NCBI RefSeq assembly: GCF_900232945.1
Contig: NZ_OCTU01000006.1
Coordinates: forward strand, 1-64,000
DNA length: 64,000 nt
Direction: 5' to 3'
Source: Urinicoccus timonensis
GTDB lineage: Bacteria > Bacillota > Clostridia > Tissierellales > Peptoniphilaceae
The translations under genes were made by a program, and so were the position numbers. A model generated the notes under the pieces. The model was not told the DNA's origin, did no database searches, and saw nothing but the letters and a program-made list of their open reading frames with translations. Positions 50,830 through 59,715 of the stretch are shown here, piece by piece. Within the stretch, counting starts at the first letter, position 1, and every line of letters starts with the position of its first letter.

Positions 50830-53118
50830 ATGGTCTATTTAATAAGTTCTTTACTGGGGTTATTTACAGGCTTTCAATATGAAAATTTTTTGATTTTATT
50901 GCCTGTTTTGGCAATGGCGGCCTACTATTTGCGTCCCTATATAGATGGGCAGACAAGGCAAAAGGCCTTAGGGTGTTTTCTTTTATTTGCCTTATTTTTT
51001 GCCAGGGCATCCTTGGTGGATACCACTTGTCTTGAGGCCTACCAGGGAACCTTTCAAGCCAAGGTCCTAGCAAGTGAAAAAAAGGAAAATTCCTACCAAC
51101 TACTTTTAAGACTAGGGGATAAAAAATCTTCAAAGATTCTTTTTTATAGTAAAAAAAATGTCCTAGCTGGAAGCCAGGCTATTTTTCAAGGTCAGGTCCA
51201 GCCCAGGGAAGAAGCCAGTGATTGGTCCACAGAATCCTATCCACTCTATTTGAAGTCAAGGGGAATCCAAGGCCAGGGGCATGGAAGCCTGGTAAGGGTT
51301 TTGAAGCCAGGAAACTTTCTTTACCAAGTCCAGGAAAAGATTAGCCAGAAATTAAGGGACAATGAATTAAATCCCCAGGCCAAAGAACTTTTTCAAGAAG
51401 TTCTCTTGTCCAAGAAAGAGGGGAATTTTTGGTCGGACCAATTAAAAGACCTGGGCCTAGCCCATATCCTGGCTATATCCGGACTACATATAGGCCTCTT
51501 GTACGGGAGTGTTAAGAGGGTCTTAATGAGCTTTCTACCTCGGAGGAGGGCTCTTGACCTGGCCTACCTATCCGCAATCCTCTATCTCTTATTTATCGGG
51601 GGATCTATCGGGGGATTTCGGGTCTTATTTTTTCTTCTCTTTAGCCTAATTGGAGAAAGAAGAGCGATTAAGTTTGACTATTTAAAACTTTTTGTCTTTG
51701 CGGCCTGCCTCCAGCTTTTGATTTTTCCCCTCCATCTCTACTCTATGGGTTTTTATCTTTCCTATGGGGCCTATTTTAGCCTAATCTTTATCAAGCCCTA
51801 TCTGGATAGGGCCTTCCACCCCTTTAATGGAGGCTTTTTCCAATTGATTACAGCCTCTATTGCTGTAAATCTAGGAATTTTACCCTTTTTATTGGCCATG
51901 CAATTTGAAATCAACCTAGCCCAAATTTTGGCCAATATCCTCTTGCTGCCTTTTTATGGTTTGTTTATCAATGCAAGTTTTCTCTATGGTCTGGGTCAGC
52001 TTTTGGGTATCAATCCCTATCTTTTTAGCCTTCTTTTAAATAGCTTGTCAGACCTTCTCTTATTGGGAAACCAAATTTTAATGGTCTTTAGTAAGATCAA
52101 ACTTAGATTTGGCAAGACCAGCCTGGAAGCCCAAATTCTCTTTTACCTAGTGACTTATCTTGCCTATTTCGGGAGTAAGTTAAGGGGAAGACCTCGCAAA
52201 CTCTTTAGCTCCTGCTGTCTTATTTTCAGCCTAGGCCTTCTTCTTACAGGATTTTTCCAGGCCGGGGAAGAAGGAGTCTACTTTATCTATGTAGGCCAGG
52301 GGGATAGCAGTTTAATTAAAAGTAAAAACAAGATATGCCTGGTGGATACTGGGGGAGCCAAAAAATCCAGGCCTGCTAGAAAATACCTAGTTCCCTTTTT
52401 AAAGGCCAGGGGAGTTAAGCAGATAGACCATATTATCATTAGTCACTGGGATGAAGACCACTGTGATGGCCTACGAGACTTAGCCAAGGACTTTAAAATA
52501 GGACAAGTCCATTTTTCTCATATCTATCCAGCCTGGGCTGAATTTTTAGAGAGGGAAAATATTCCAACTTCTTACATGGAAGCTGGCTACAAGTATTCTT
52601 TAGACCAAGACCTTTCTTTGGATGTTTTAGCAGGAAATAGCCTAGAGGATAAGGAAAATAACCGGTCCTTGGTTTTTTACGCCCAGCTGGAGAATCAAAG
52701 AATCCTCTTTACAGGAGATGGAGAAAAAGAGCTGGAGGAAAGATTAAAGCCCTATCCCACAGATGTCTACCAGGTTGGTCACCATGGATCTAAAACATCT
52801 AGTGGAGAAAAATTCTTAAGTCAAATCAAGCCTAAGATAGCCGTGGTTTCATCTGGGAAGAACAATCCCTTTGGCCATCCCCACCAAGAAGTTTTGGACC
52901 GACTCAAAAGTCATGGCGTGGCAACCTATTCTCTAAAGGATAGGGGGTGTCTTTTCTACAATGTAAGGACCAAAGAAATGACCCAGACAGGACAAGAAAG
53001 AGGCCTAAATACCTATGAAGTACTGGCCTATCTTCTTGTTTTAAATGGATATATGTATGGATTAAGAAAGGTTTTTAAAGACCATGAACTATTTACAAAT
53101 CGAAGAAGAAATTGCTAA
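50830..53118 (+). CDS. comEC: ComEC/Rec2-family DNA uptake channel protein
   Basis: This 762-aa membrane protein has N-terminal hydrophobic helices, an OB-like extracellular part (about residues 60-160), a competence domain with the hallmark LAHILAISGLHIGLLYG near residue 210 and many membrane helices up to about 480, then a beta-lactamase-fold domain with SHWDEDHCDG near residue 535. ComEC carries single-stranded DNA into the cell during transformation. No comEA or pilus genes are in this window. Its end overlaps holA by 35 bp, the usual comEC-holA pair of Firmicutes. Confidence 0.93.
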   Translation: MVYLISSLLGLFTGFQYENFLILLPVLAMAAYYLRPYIDGQTRQKALGCFLLFALFFARASLVDTTCLEAYQGTFQAKVLASEKKENSYQLLLRLGDKKSSKILFYSKKNVLAGSQAIFQGQVQPREEASDWSTESYPLYLKSRGIQGQGHGSLVRVLKPGNFLYQVQEKISQKLRDNELNPQAKELFQEVLLSKKEGNFWSDQLKDLGLAHILAISGLHIGLLYGSVKRVLMSFLPRRRALDLAYLSAILYLLFIGGSIGGFRVLFFLLFSLIGERRAIKFDYLKLFVFAACLQLLIFPLHLYSMGFYLSYGAYFSLIFIKPYLDRAFHPFNGGFFQLITASIAVNLGILPFLLAMQFEINLAQILANILLLPFYGLFINASFLYGLGQLLGINPYLFSLLLNSLSDLLLLGNQILMVFSKIKLRFGKTSLEAQILFYLVTYLAYFGSKLRGRPRKLFSSCCLIFSLGLLLTGFFQAGEEGVYFIYVGQGDSSLIKSKNKICLVDTGGAKKSRPARKYLVPFLKARGVKQIDHIIISHWDEDHCDGLRDLAKDFKIGQVHFSHIYPAWAEFLERENIPTSYMEAGYKYSLDQDLSLDVLAGNSLEDKENNRSLVFYAQLENQRILFTGDGEKELEERLKPYPTDVYQVGHHGSKTSSGEKFLSQIKPKIAVVSSGKNNPFGHPHQEVLDRLKSHGVATYSLKDRGCLFYNVRTKEMTQTGQERGLNTYEVLAYLLVLNGYMYGLRKVFKDHELFTNRRRNC

Positions 53119-54082
53119 AAATCAACTGGTATTATTGTCCGGAGAAGAAAAATTTTTAATGGAAGAAATTGCTAGCACCTTTGCCAAGAGATGGGTTCCT
53201 CAAAACTTAGAGGACTTTAATGTAGTCTACATTAAAGGAGAGGCAACAGAGGATAGAGTCATTGACGCCTTGATGACCCTACCCTTGATGAGTCCAAGAA
53301 AACTTGTGGTTATCCAAGATATTGAAGAATTTACCAATGGTAAAAACCTGTCCAAGGATTTTTTTAATAATTTAGAAAAGATCCAAGAGGGGACAGTCCT
53401 TCTTTGTCTTGAATCAAAAAAAGCCCTGGATAAGAGGACAAAAGTTTACAAAAGTATCCAAAAGCATGGAAAAGTTATTCCCTGCAATCCTTTAAAAATG
53501 AGAGAATTGGTACAATTTCTCCAAAAACAAGATTCAGAAAAAAGAGAGATTCCCTATGGGGTCTTCCAATACTTTATTGACCTTATGGGCTATCTTCAAA
53601 ACAATACGAGCTTATTGGAAGTTAAGTTGGAGTGGGAGAAAATTTTACAGGCCTGTTCCGGACGGTCCATAGAAAAAGCAGATATTGACTACTTTATTTC
53701 CTATGAAAAAGAAAAGAGTATATTTGCCCTAACGGATGCCTTTGTCAGCAAGAATATAAAAAAGACCTTTGAAGCGATTCAAAGTCTCAAAGATCAAAAT
53801 ATAGACAGTTATCAAATTGTGGGTCTTTTAAACCGTCAGGTAGAAAACCTCTACCGGGCAAAAATTTTACTGGACCAAGGCTACCAGGAACAGTCCCTAA
53901 GGCAAAGGATGGGGGTCCACCCCTTTGTAGCCAAAAAGCTTTGCCAAGAGGTAGGCCGCTTTCGCTTGGAAGAATTAAAAAACATGCTAGATTCCCTCAT
54001 TGCCTTGGACCAAGACCTTAAGAGCCTGTCTATTCCTGACCAATACCTGGTGGAAGTAAAAATCTTAGAAATGATGAGTTAA
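53084..54082 (+). CDS. holA: DNA polymerase III delta subunit
   Basis: This 332-aa clamp-loader subunit opens the beta ring. It starts MNYLQIEEEIAKNQLVLLSG, followed by EKFLMEEIASTFAKRW, the MSPRKLVVIQDIEEF strand near residue 70, and the all-alpha C-terminal half with GLLNRQVENLYRAKILLDQG and HPFVAKKLCQEVGRF typical of HolA. The degenerate Walker region fits delta, which is not an ATPase. It is translated from inside the comEC end. Convergent with rpsT across a shared terminator. Confidence 0.93.
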   Translation: MNYLQIEEEIAKNQLVLLSGEEKFLMEEIASTFAKRWVPQNLEDFNVVYIKGEATEDRVIDALMTLPLMSPRKLVVIQDIEEFTNGKNLSKDFFNNLEKIQEGTVLLCLESKKALDKRTKVYKSIQKHGKVIPCNPLKMRELVQFLQKQDSEKREIPYGVFQYFIDLMGYLQNNTSLLEVKLEWEKILQACSGRSIEKADIDYFISYEKEKSIFALTDAFVSKNIKKTFEAIQSLKDQNIDSYQIVGLLNRQVENLYRAKILLDQGYQEQSLRQRMGVHPFVAKKLCQEVGRFRLEELKNMLDSLIALDQDLKSLSIPDQYLVEVKILEMMS

Positions 54083-54093
54083 AAACAAGTATA

Positions 54094-54123
54094 AAAAATA
54101 GAAGGCCGGGGCCTTCTATTTTT
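54094..54123. terminator. Bidirectional terminator between holA and rpsT
   Basis: Stem of AAAAATAGAAGGCC with its complement around GGGG, flanked by A and T runs on opposite sides. Confidence 0.9.
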
Positions 54124-54379
54124 ATTTTGCTAAACTTTTAGCCATTTTGCTAAGGGTACGCCCAGCTTTGTTTTTGTGCATAACACCTTTTTTAGTAGCA
54201 AGTTTAATTTTTTTATCGGCAACTTTTAATAAGTCTTTTGCTTCATTTTTATTTCCAGCTTGGATTGCTTCGTTAAATTTGCGGATTGCAGTTTTAACCC
54301 CAGAATTTAAGGAACGGTTACGAGCTTCATTTTTACGAGCAATATCCACACGTTTAATTGCTGATTTAATATTTGCCAT
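54122..54379 (-). CDS. rpsT: 30S ribosomal protein S20
   Basis: This 85-aa Lys/Ala-rich protein begins MANIKSAIKRVDIARKNEAR and continues with the S20 three-helix pattern (SGVKTAIRKFNEAI, KKGVMHKNKAGRTLSKMA). It binds 16S rRNA early in 30S assembly. The start is fixed by GGAGG before the ATG at 54379; the longer frame adds MHGGED, which includes the ribosome site itself. It keeps the usual holA-rpsT-lepA neighbourhood but lies on the opposite strand, and gpr/spoIIP are missing. Confidence 0.97.
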   Translation of the reverse strand: MANIKSAIKRVDIARKNEARNRSLNSGVKTAIRKFNEAIQAGNKNEAKDLLKVADKKIKLATKKGVMHKNKAGRTLSKMAKSLAK

Positions 54380-54412
54380 ATCTTCACCTCCATGCACTTT
54401 TAAACTCTTTGT

Positions 54413-54441
54413 ATTCTACCATGATTTGAGGGCTTTTGCAA
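54413..54441 (-). promoter_or_regulatory. rpsT: Promoter of rpsT
   Basis: Minus strand TTGCAA (54441-54436), 17-bp spacer, TAGAAT (54418-54413). Start expected near 54406. Confidence 0.7.
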
Positions 54442-54471
54442 GAAGTTTTCACATTCTAATTTGTCCCTATA

Positions 54472-54501
54472 TTGCAAGGACTTGCCAGGATATGATAAAA
54501 T
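54472..54501 (+). promoter_or_regulatory. Candidate promoter of lepB-lepA-hemW
   Basis: TTGCAA (54472-54477), 18-bp spacer, TAAAAT (54496-54501); 26 bp before the lepB start codon. Confidence 0.5.
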
Positions 54502-54527
54502 ACCTTATTAGATAATAGGAGGTTTGT

Positions 54528-55043
54528 ATGGATAAAGAATCGATAAAAAGTTGGCTTATAACCATTGCAGGGGCCTTTGTCTTGGCCCTGGTGATTAGAA
54601 ATTTTATTTTTAATACATCCAATGTAAAGGGACCTAGCATGGAGGCGACCCTCCACCAAAATGACCACGTCATTAGCTTGGTATTTCCCCTGTTTTACAA
54701 GGATCCAGAACCTGGACAAATTGTCATTATTCAAAGCCCCTTTGAAAAGAAAAAGTACGTTAAGCGGTTGATTGGCCTACCTGGTGATAGGATTCAAATC
54801 CTCAACGGCAGGGTTTATGTTAATGAGAAGGAAATTAATGAACCCTATATCCAAGGGACAGAGACCCTAGTGGACAATGAAAATACCTGGACCCTGGGAC
54901 CAGATGATTACTTTGTCATGGGAGATAACCGCTTGCCGGGAGAAAGTATGGATTCTAGAGCCTTTGGACCTGTTCATAAAAAGGCCATTAAGGGAATTGT
55001 TGTTTTCCGATATTTTCCATTTAATAAATTTGGAAAATTATAA
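54528..55043 (+). CDS. lepB: Signal peptidase I
   Basis: This 171-aa membrane protease removes signal peptides from exported proteins. It has one N-terminal membrane helix (about residues 9-28), the catalytic Ser37 in GPSMEATL, the general-base Lys79 in KKKYVKRLIGLPGD, and GDNRLPGESMDSRAFGPV near residue 132. Length fits Gram-positive SipS-type enzymes. AGGAGG lies upstream of the ATG. It occupies the place held by gpr and spoIIP in sporulating relatives, immediately before lepA. Confidence 0.95.
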   Translation: MDKESIKSWLITIAGAFVLALVIRNFIFNTSNVKGPSMEATLHQNDHVISLVFPLFYKDPEPGQIVIIQSPFEKKKYVKRLIGLPGDRIQILNGRVYVNEKEINEPYIQGTETLVDNENTWTLGPDDYFVMGDNRLPGESMDSRAFGPVHKKAIKGIVVFRYFPFNKFGKL

Positions 55044-55062
55044 AAAATAGAATAGGAGTAGT

Positions 55063-56871
55063 ATGGCAAGACAAGACTATATACGTAACTTTTCCATTAT
55101 TGCCCATATAGACCATGGGAAAAGCACCCTGGCTGATCGCTTAATTGAGTCTACAGGAATGCTGACCAAGCGAGAAATGGAGCAACAGGTCCTGGATAGT
55201 ATGGACTTGGAAAAGGAACGGGGAATTACAATAAAACTAAAAGCTGTTCGTTTGATCTACCAGGCTCAGGATGGACATGAGTACACCTTTAACCTCATTG
55301 ATACACCAGGCCATGTGGATTTTTCCTATGAGGTTTCTCGGTCCATGGCGGCCTGTGAAGGAGCCTTATTGGTAGTGGATGCTACCCAAGGTGTAGAAGC
55401 CCAGACCCTAGCCAATGTCTATTTGGCCTTGGATGAAGACCTAGAAATTCTTCCAATTTTAAATAAAATTGACCTGCCCAGCCAGCGCTGCGAAGAGGTG
55501 ATTCAAGAGATTGAAGACATTATTGGTCTTCCGGCAGAAGATGCTCCTAGGGTATCTGCCAAGACAGGCTTAAACATTGACCAAGTTCTAGAGGCCATTG
55601 TCCGAGATGTTCCAGCTCCTAACGGAGATGAAGATGCTCCTTTAAAGGCTCTAATCTTTGATTCAAATTATGACGCCTACAAGGGGGTCGTTTGTTATGT
55701 TCGAATTTTTGATGGCCAGGTTAAAGTAGGGGACACCATTCAAATGATGAATACTAAGAAATCCTTTGAAGTGGTAGAAGTAGGAGTCAATGCCAATGGT
55801 CACATTCCTCTAGACCAGTTGAGTGCAGGAGATGTTGGATATATAACCGCCAGTATCAAGGAAGTTCGGGATGCCCAAGTAGGGGATACCATTACCCTGA
55901 AAAACCGTCCTACAGACAAGTCCTTAAAGGGATATAAGAAGGTTTCTCCCATGGTCTACTGTGGAATTTATCCAGCCGAGGGAGAAGAATATACTGAAAT
56001 CCGTGATGCCTTGGAAAAATTAAAGGTCAACGATGCAGCCCTGGACTTTGAGGCAGAGACCTCAGCAGCCTTGGGCTTTGGTTTCCGTTGCGGATTTTTA
56101 GGACTTTTACACATGGAAATTATCCAAGAAAGATTGGAAAGGGAGTTTGACCTCAACCTAATTACTACAACTCCCTCTGTAATTTACCATGTCATGACCA
56201 CAGACCACGAACTCTTAGAAATTCAAAATCCATCCAACCTTCCAGACCCTTCTGAAATTGAATACATGGAAGAGCCCATTGTCCGGGCTGAAATTATGAC
56301 GCCAACAGACTATGTAGGGGCCATTATGGAGCTTTGTCAAAACCGTCGAGGGGTTTTTATTGACATGCAATACCTGGAAGAAACCAGGGCTCAAATCACC
56401 TATGACCTCCCCTTAAATGAAGTCATCTATGACTTTTTTGATGCCTTAAAGTCGAAAACCAGGGGCTACGCTTCCTTTGACTATGACCTAAAGGGCTATC
56501 AACAAAGTGACCTGGTAAAGATGGACATCCTTATCAACCAAGAAGTTGTAGATGCCTTTTCCTTAATTGTCCACCAAGACAAGGCCTATGAACGAGGACG
56601 TAAAATATGTGAGCGGCTGACAGAAGCCATCCCAAGGCACCAATTTGCCGTTCCCATCCAGGCAGCCATTGGGTCAAAGATTATAGCCAGAGAAACCATC
56701 CGAGCTTTGAGAAAAGATGTTTTGTCCAAGTGCTATGGAGGAGATATTTCTCGGAAGAAGAAACTTTTGGAAAAACAAAAAGAAGGAAAGAAACGGATGC
56801 GGTCTATTGGGAATGTGGATATTCCCCAAGAAGCCTTCTTGTCTGTTCTTAAATATGACGAAGAATCATGA
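55063..56871 (+). CDS. lepA: Elongation factor 4 (LepA)
   Basis: This 602-aa translational GTPase has G1 [14 protein letters not shown] near residue 13, G3 [15 protein letters not shown] near residue 77, G4 NKIDLPSQ near residue 130, EF-G-like domains II, III and V, and the LepA-specific C-terminal region with [20 protein letters not shown] near residue 555. It acts on the ribosome in initiation and back-translocation. Its stop overlaps hemW by 4 bp. The adjacent GAATAGGAG provides the ribosome site. Confidence 0.97.
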   Translation: MARQDYIRNFSIIAHIDHGKSTLADRLIESTGMLTKREMEQQVLDSMDLEKERGITIKLKAVRLIYQAQDGHEYTFNLIDTPGHVDFSYEVSRSMAACEGALLVVDATQGVEAQTLANVYLALDEDLEILPILNKIDLPSQRCEEVIQEIEDIIGLPAEDAPRVSAKTGLNIDQVLEAIVRDVPAPNGDEDAPLKALIFDSNYDAYKGVVCYVRIFDGQVKVGDTIQMMNTKKSFEVVEVGVNANGHIPLDQLSAGDVGYITASIKEVRDAQVGDTITLKNRPTDKSLKGYKKVSPMVYCGIYPAEGEEYTEIRDALEKLKVNDAALDFEAETSAALGFGFRCGFLGLLHMEIIQERLEREFDLNLITTTPSVIYHVMTTDHELLEIQNPSNLPDPSEIEYMEEPIVRAEIMTPTDYVGAIMELCQNRRGVFIDMQYLEETRAQITYDLPLNEVIYDFFDALKSKTRGYASFDYDLKGYQQSDLVKMDILINQEVVDAFSLIVHQDKAYERGRKICERLTEAIPRHQFAVPIQAAIGSKIIARETIRALRKDVLSKCYGGDISRKKKLLEKQKEGKKRMRSIGNVDIPQEAFLSVLKYDEES

Positions 56872-57998
56872 TTTCTCTTTATATCCATCTGCCTTTTTGT
56901 CGGAAGAAATGTGTCTATTGTGATTTTGCATCAACTAGTAAAACAGAGGACATGGATGACTATCTAAGAGCCTTAGGCCAGGAAATAGACCTTTATAAGG
57001 AAGATTTAAGGGACCAAGAAATCCAAACCATTTATCTAGGAGGAGGGACTCCTAGTGTCTTGGGTCAGGAACGTTTGGTCCCTCTATTTGAAAAAATTCA
57101 AGAGTCCTTTAAGTTGTCCAAAGACTTGGAGTGGACCATGGAAGCCAATCCAGAATCAGGAAAAAACTTGGATTTTCAAACCTTAAATCAACTGGGCCTA
57201 AATAGGGTGAGTATGGGAATCCAGTCAGGACAAAAGAATTTTTTGGACCTAATGGGACGAATTCATTCCTTGGAAGATGTGGATGCTTGCCTAGAACAAT
57301 TGGCCAAGTCTTCTATAGAAGAGATTAATGGAGATTTTATTTTTGGTCTTCCTGGCCAGGACTTGAATCATGTAAAAAAGGACCTAGACTATATCCAAAG
57401 TTTAGCCTTGACCCATCTTTCCTATTATAGTTTTATTCCGGAAGAGGGAACTCCTTTGGGGGAAGAAGTCCTCTCTGGCCTGAAAAAGTTACCCAAGGAC
57501 CAAGAGGATCGGTTTATGGACCACTACATTGAAGACCGCCTGGCAGAACTTGGTTACCGGCAATACGAACTTTCTAATTTTACTAAGAAGAATCCCTGTC
57601 GTCACAATTTAGCCTATTGGCAGGTCCAGGACTACCTGGGTTTGGGACTAAGTGCCCATTCAAGCTACCAGAGCCAACGTTGGGCCAATACGACTTGTCT
57701 TTCTTCCTATATGGAGGACCTAGCCCTGGACAAAAAGCCCATTAGTCAAAGGGAAAAGCTAAGTGATCGAGACCGGCTTATGGAAAAAATTATCTTGTCC
57801 CTAAGACTCAATAGGGGAATACCTGTGAAAGACCTTGAAGAAGGATATGGGATTGACTTTAAAAAAGTTTTTTCCAAAGCTATTGAAAAAAATATCCAAG
57901 CCCAAAGCCTAGAAGAAGTGGACGGTTTCTACCGTCTTACCAGATATGGTCGGGATGTGGCCAACCAAGTGGAATTAGATTTTTATCGAACTTTTTAA
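56868..57998 (+). CDS. hemW: Radical SAM heme chaperone HemW-like protein
   Basis: This 376-aa radical SAM protein begins [20 protein letters not shown] with the CxxxCxxC cluster at Cys11-15-18, then [22 protein letters not shown] and [10 protein letters not shown], and a C-terminal HemN_C-like region ([18 protein letters not shown]). It resembles oxygen-independent coproporphyrinogen oxidase, but this short group inserts heme into proteins. Whether this organism uses heme is not visible here. It overlaps lepA (ATGA); the hrcA locus follows a terminator. Confidence 0.93.
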   Translation: MISLYIHLPFCRKKCVYCDFASTSKTEDMDDYLRALGQEIDLYKEDLRDQEIQTIYLGGGTPSVLGQERLVPLFEKIQESFKLSKDLEWTMEANPESGKNLDFQTLNQLGLNRVSMGIQSGQKNFLDLMGRIHSLEDVDACLEQLAKSSIEEINGDFIFGLPGQDLNHVKKDLDYIQSLALTHLSYYSFIPEEGTPLGEEVLSGLKKLPKDQEDRFMDHYIEDRLAELGYRQYELSNFTKKNPCRHNLAYWQVQDYLGLGLSAHSSYQSQRWANTTCLSSYMEDLALDKKPISQREKLSDRDRLMEKIILSLRLNRGIPVKDLEEGYGIDFKKVFSKAIEKNIQAQSLEEVDGFYRLTRYGRDVANQVELDFYRTF

Positions 57999-58023
57999 AG
58001 AGCTCCTAGGAGCTCTTTTTTTC
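57997..58023 (+). terminator. Terminator after hemW
   Basis: AAAGAGCTCC/GGAGCTCTTT palindrome followed by TTTTT. The stop codon of hemW abuts it. Confidence 0.82.
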
Positions 58024-58059
58024 GTAGGAAAATTATTTTAGAAAAGATTAGCAGTCCTA

Positions 58060-58088
58060 TTGACAAAGTGCCAAAAGCATAGTAATAT
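58060..58088 (+). promoter_or_regulatory. Promoter of hrcA-grpE-dnaK
   Basis: Consensus TTGACA (58060-58065), 17-bp spacer, TAATAT (58083-58088). The CIRCE operator starts 14 bp downstream. Confidence 0.85.
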
Positions 58089-58101
58089 ATAGACAGAAGG
58101 T

Positions 58102-58128
58102 TTGGCACTCCCTTTAATTGAGTGCTAA
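58102..58128 (+). promoter_or_regulatory. CIRCE operator (HrcA binding site)
   Basis: TTGGCACTC (58102-58110), 9 bp, GAGTGCTAA (58120-58128). It matches the CIRCE consensus TTAGCACTC-N9-GAGTGCTAA except for one base in the left arm. HrcA, encoded next, would repress this heat-shock operon here. Confidence 0.96.
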
Positions 58129-58146
58129 TAAGAAAGGGTGAAGAAG

Positions 58147-59169
58147 ATGGATGAGCGAAAGATTAGAATATTAAATGCCATCATTCACTCCTACTTGGAA
58201 ATCCCTATTCCTGTAGGATCTAGAAAGATTTCAAAGGAATATGACTTGGGAGTGAGTTCTGCTACGATTCGTAATGAAATGAGTGACTTAGAAGATTTGG
58301 GTTACTTAAACAAGCCCCACACCTCTGCAGGGAGGATTCCTTCCGATAAAGCCTACCGCTTTTTTGTGGAGGAGTGGAAGGATCAAAAGCGGGCCATTGC
58401 TTCAGATCAAAAGCTCTATATTGTTGACCTACTAAAAAAAGCTATGTATTCAACAGAGGAACTTTTGAGTCAAACGGCCAAACTGCTGAATGAAATAACT
58501 AGATTTCCGGCTTTTGTTTTAGCCCCTAGTCGTCAAGACCGAATCTTAAAGCAAATTGAATTGTTGCCAATTCATGATAAATTTTTGTTAGTTATCCTAG
58601 TTGGTGACCAGGGAATTGTTGAGAAAAACATTTTGAGGTTGCCTAATAAAATTTCTGAGGAAGATTTAAAGTCTCTAAAGTACAGCTTGAACAAAAACCT
58701 ATGTGGTGTTGACTTCTCTTCCTTTGATTCTGTTCATATCCAATTAACAGGGGATATGGTGGAATATAAGGGCCTGATTACAGCCATTGTAGATTTAGCC
58801 ATCCACTTAACGGAAAAAGTTGAAAAAGTTGACGTCTACAGCCAAGGGCTGACAAGTATTTTGGACTTAGAAGAGTTCCAAGACTTCAGCAAGGCCAGAG
58901 ATGTAATTCGGTTTATGGAAGATCCTAGAAACATTGTGGAAATCTTCCCTAAAGATACAGATTTAGGTGATGTTCATGTCATTATTGGCTCTGAAAACAA
59001 AGAAGAAGTTCTACATGAAAATTCTCTAGTAACAGGGACCTATGCTATTGATAGTAACCGCATTGGACAAATTGGCGTTATTGGGCCAGTTCGCATGGAT
59101 TATCCCTGGATTATAGATATAGTCGGCACTGTTGCAAAGAATCTTTCTAAAAGTATTCAAGTAATGTAG
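58147..59169 (+). CDS. hrcA: Heat-inducible transcription repressor HrcA
   Basis: This 340-aa repressor has an N-terminal winged helix (IRILNAIIHSYLEIPIPVGS ... SATIRNEMSDLEDLGYL, then KPHTSAGRIPSDKAYRFFV) and a C-terminal effector domain (about residues 100-340) that responds to GroEL. I prefer the ATG at 58147 (MDERKIRI) over the GTG at 58138, because AAAGGGTG is well spaced for the ATG. It binds the CIRCE element just upstream, so it represses its own operon. grpE starts 13 bp downstream. Confidence 0.96.
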   Translation: MDERKIRILNAIIHSYLEIPIPVGSRKISKEYDLGVSSATIRNEMSDLEDLGYLNKPHTSAGRIPSDKAYRFFVEEWKDQKRAIASDQKLYIVDLLKKAMYSTEELLSQTAKLLNEITRFPAFVLAPSRQDRILKQIELLPIHDKFLLVILVGDQGIVEKNILRLPNKISEEDLKSLKYSLNKNLCGVDFSSFDSVHIQLTGDMVEYKGLITAIVDLAIHLTEKVEKVDVYSQGLTSILDLEEFQDFSKARDVIRFMEDPRNIVEIFPKDTDLGDVHVIIGSENKEEVLHENSLVTGTYAIDSNRIGQIGVIGPVRMDYPWIIDIVGTVAKNLSKSIQVM

Positions 59170-59182
59170 AGAAGGTGATGAA

Positions 59183-59704
59183 ATGGCGAAGGAAAAGAAA
59201 AATGAAGATTTAGATTTACAAGAGGAGGACCTTTTAGAGGAGGACCTGGACCAAGAGGATTGCTCAGAAGAAAATCCAGAAGTTCAGGCCCAGGAAGACT
59301 CCTATAAGGACCAACTCATTCGATTAACAGCAGATTTTACAAACTATAAAAGAAGGGTTGAAAAAGAAAAAAAAGACTTTTTAGCTCTGGGTGTTAAAAA
59401 GGTTGCTCTAGATTTATTGGGAGTCATCGACAATTTTGAGCGAGCTCTAGACCACTCTGATGAAGATTCCTCTTTTAAAGAAGGGGTTGAAATGATCTAC
59501 CAGCAACTTTTAGACCTGTTAAAGAAAAACAATATATGTCCTATGGAAGCTCTGAACGAAAAGTTTGATCCAAACCGTCACCACGCTGTTTTAGTAGAAG
59601 AAAAAGAGGGCGTGGAAGAAGGAGTTGTTATCGATGTCGTTCAAAAGGGCTATATGATAAATGATGAAGTATTAAGACCTGCTATGGTCAAAGTTTCACA
59701 ATAA
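59183..59704 (+). CDS. grpE: Nucleotide exchange factor GrpE
   Basis: This 173-aa co-chaperone releases ADP from DnaK. It has an acidic N-terminal tail (about 1-45, rich in Glu/Asp), a coiled coil with [20 protein letters not shown] near residue 50, and the C-terminal beta domain with [16 protein letters not shown] and [24 protein letters not shown] residues (written here as [20 protein letters not shown]). Length is normal. It lies between hrcA and dnaK in the CIRCE-regulated operon. Confidence 0.96.
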   Translation: MAKEKKNEDLDLQEEDLLEEDLDQEDCSEENPEVQAQEDSYKDQLIRLTADFTNYKRRVEKEKKDFLALGVKKVALDLLGVIDNFERALDHSDEDSSFKEGVEMIYQQLLDLLKKNNICPMEALNEKFDPNRHHAVLVEEKEGVEEGVVIDVVQKGYMINDEVLRPAMVKVSQ

Positions 59705-59715
59705 GGAGGAAATTT

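Noticed and set aside
54147-54515. 122-codon frame on the plus strand opposite rpsT
   Set aside because: It is antisense to a certain ribosomal protein gene, has no ribosome site, and its translation looks like a shadow.
58138-58146. GTG start for hrcA
   Set aside because: It would sit almost on top of the ribosome site AAAGGGTG; the ATG at 58147 is properly spaced.
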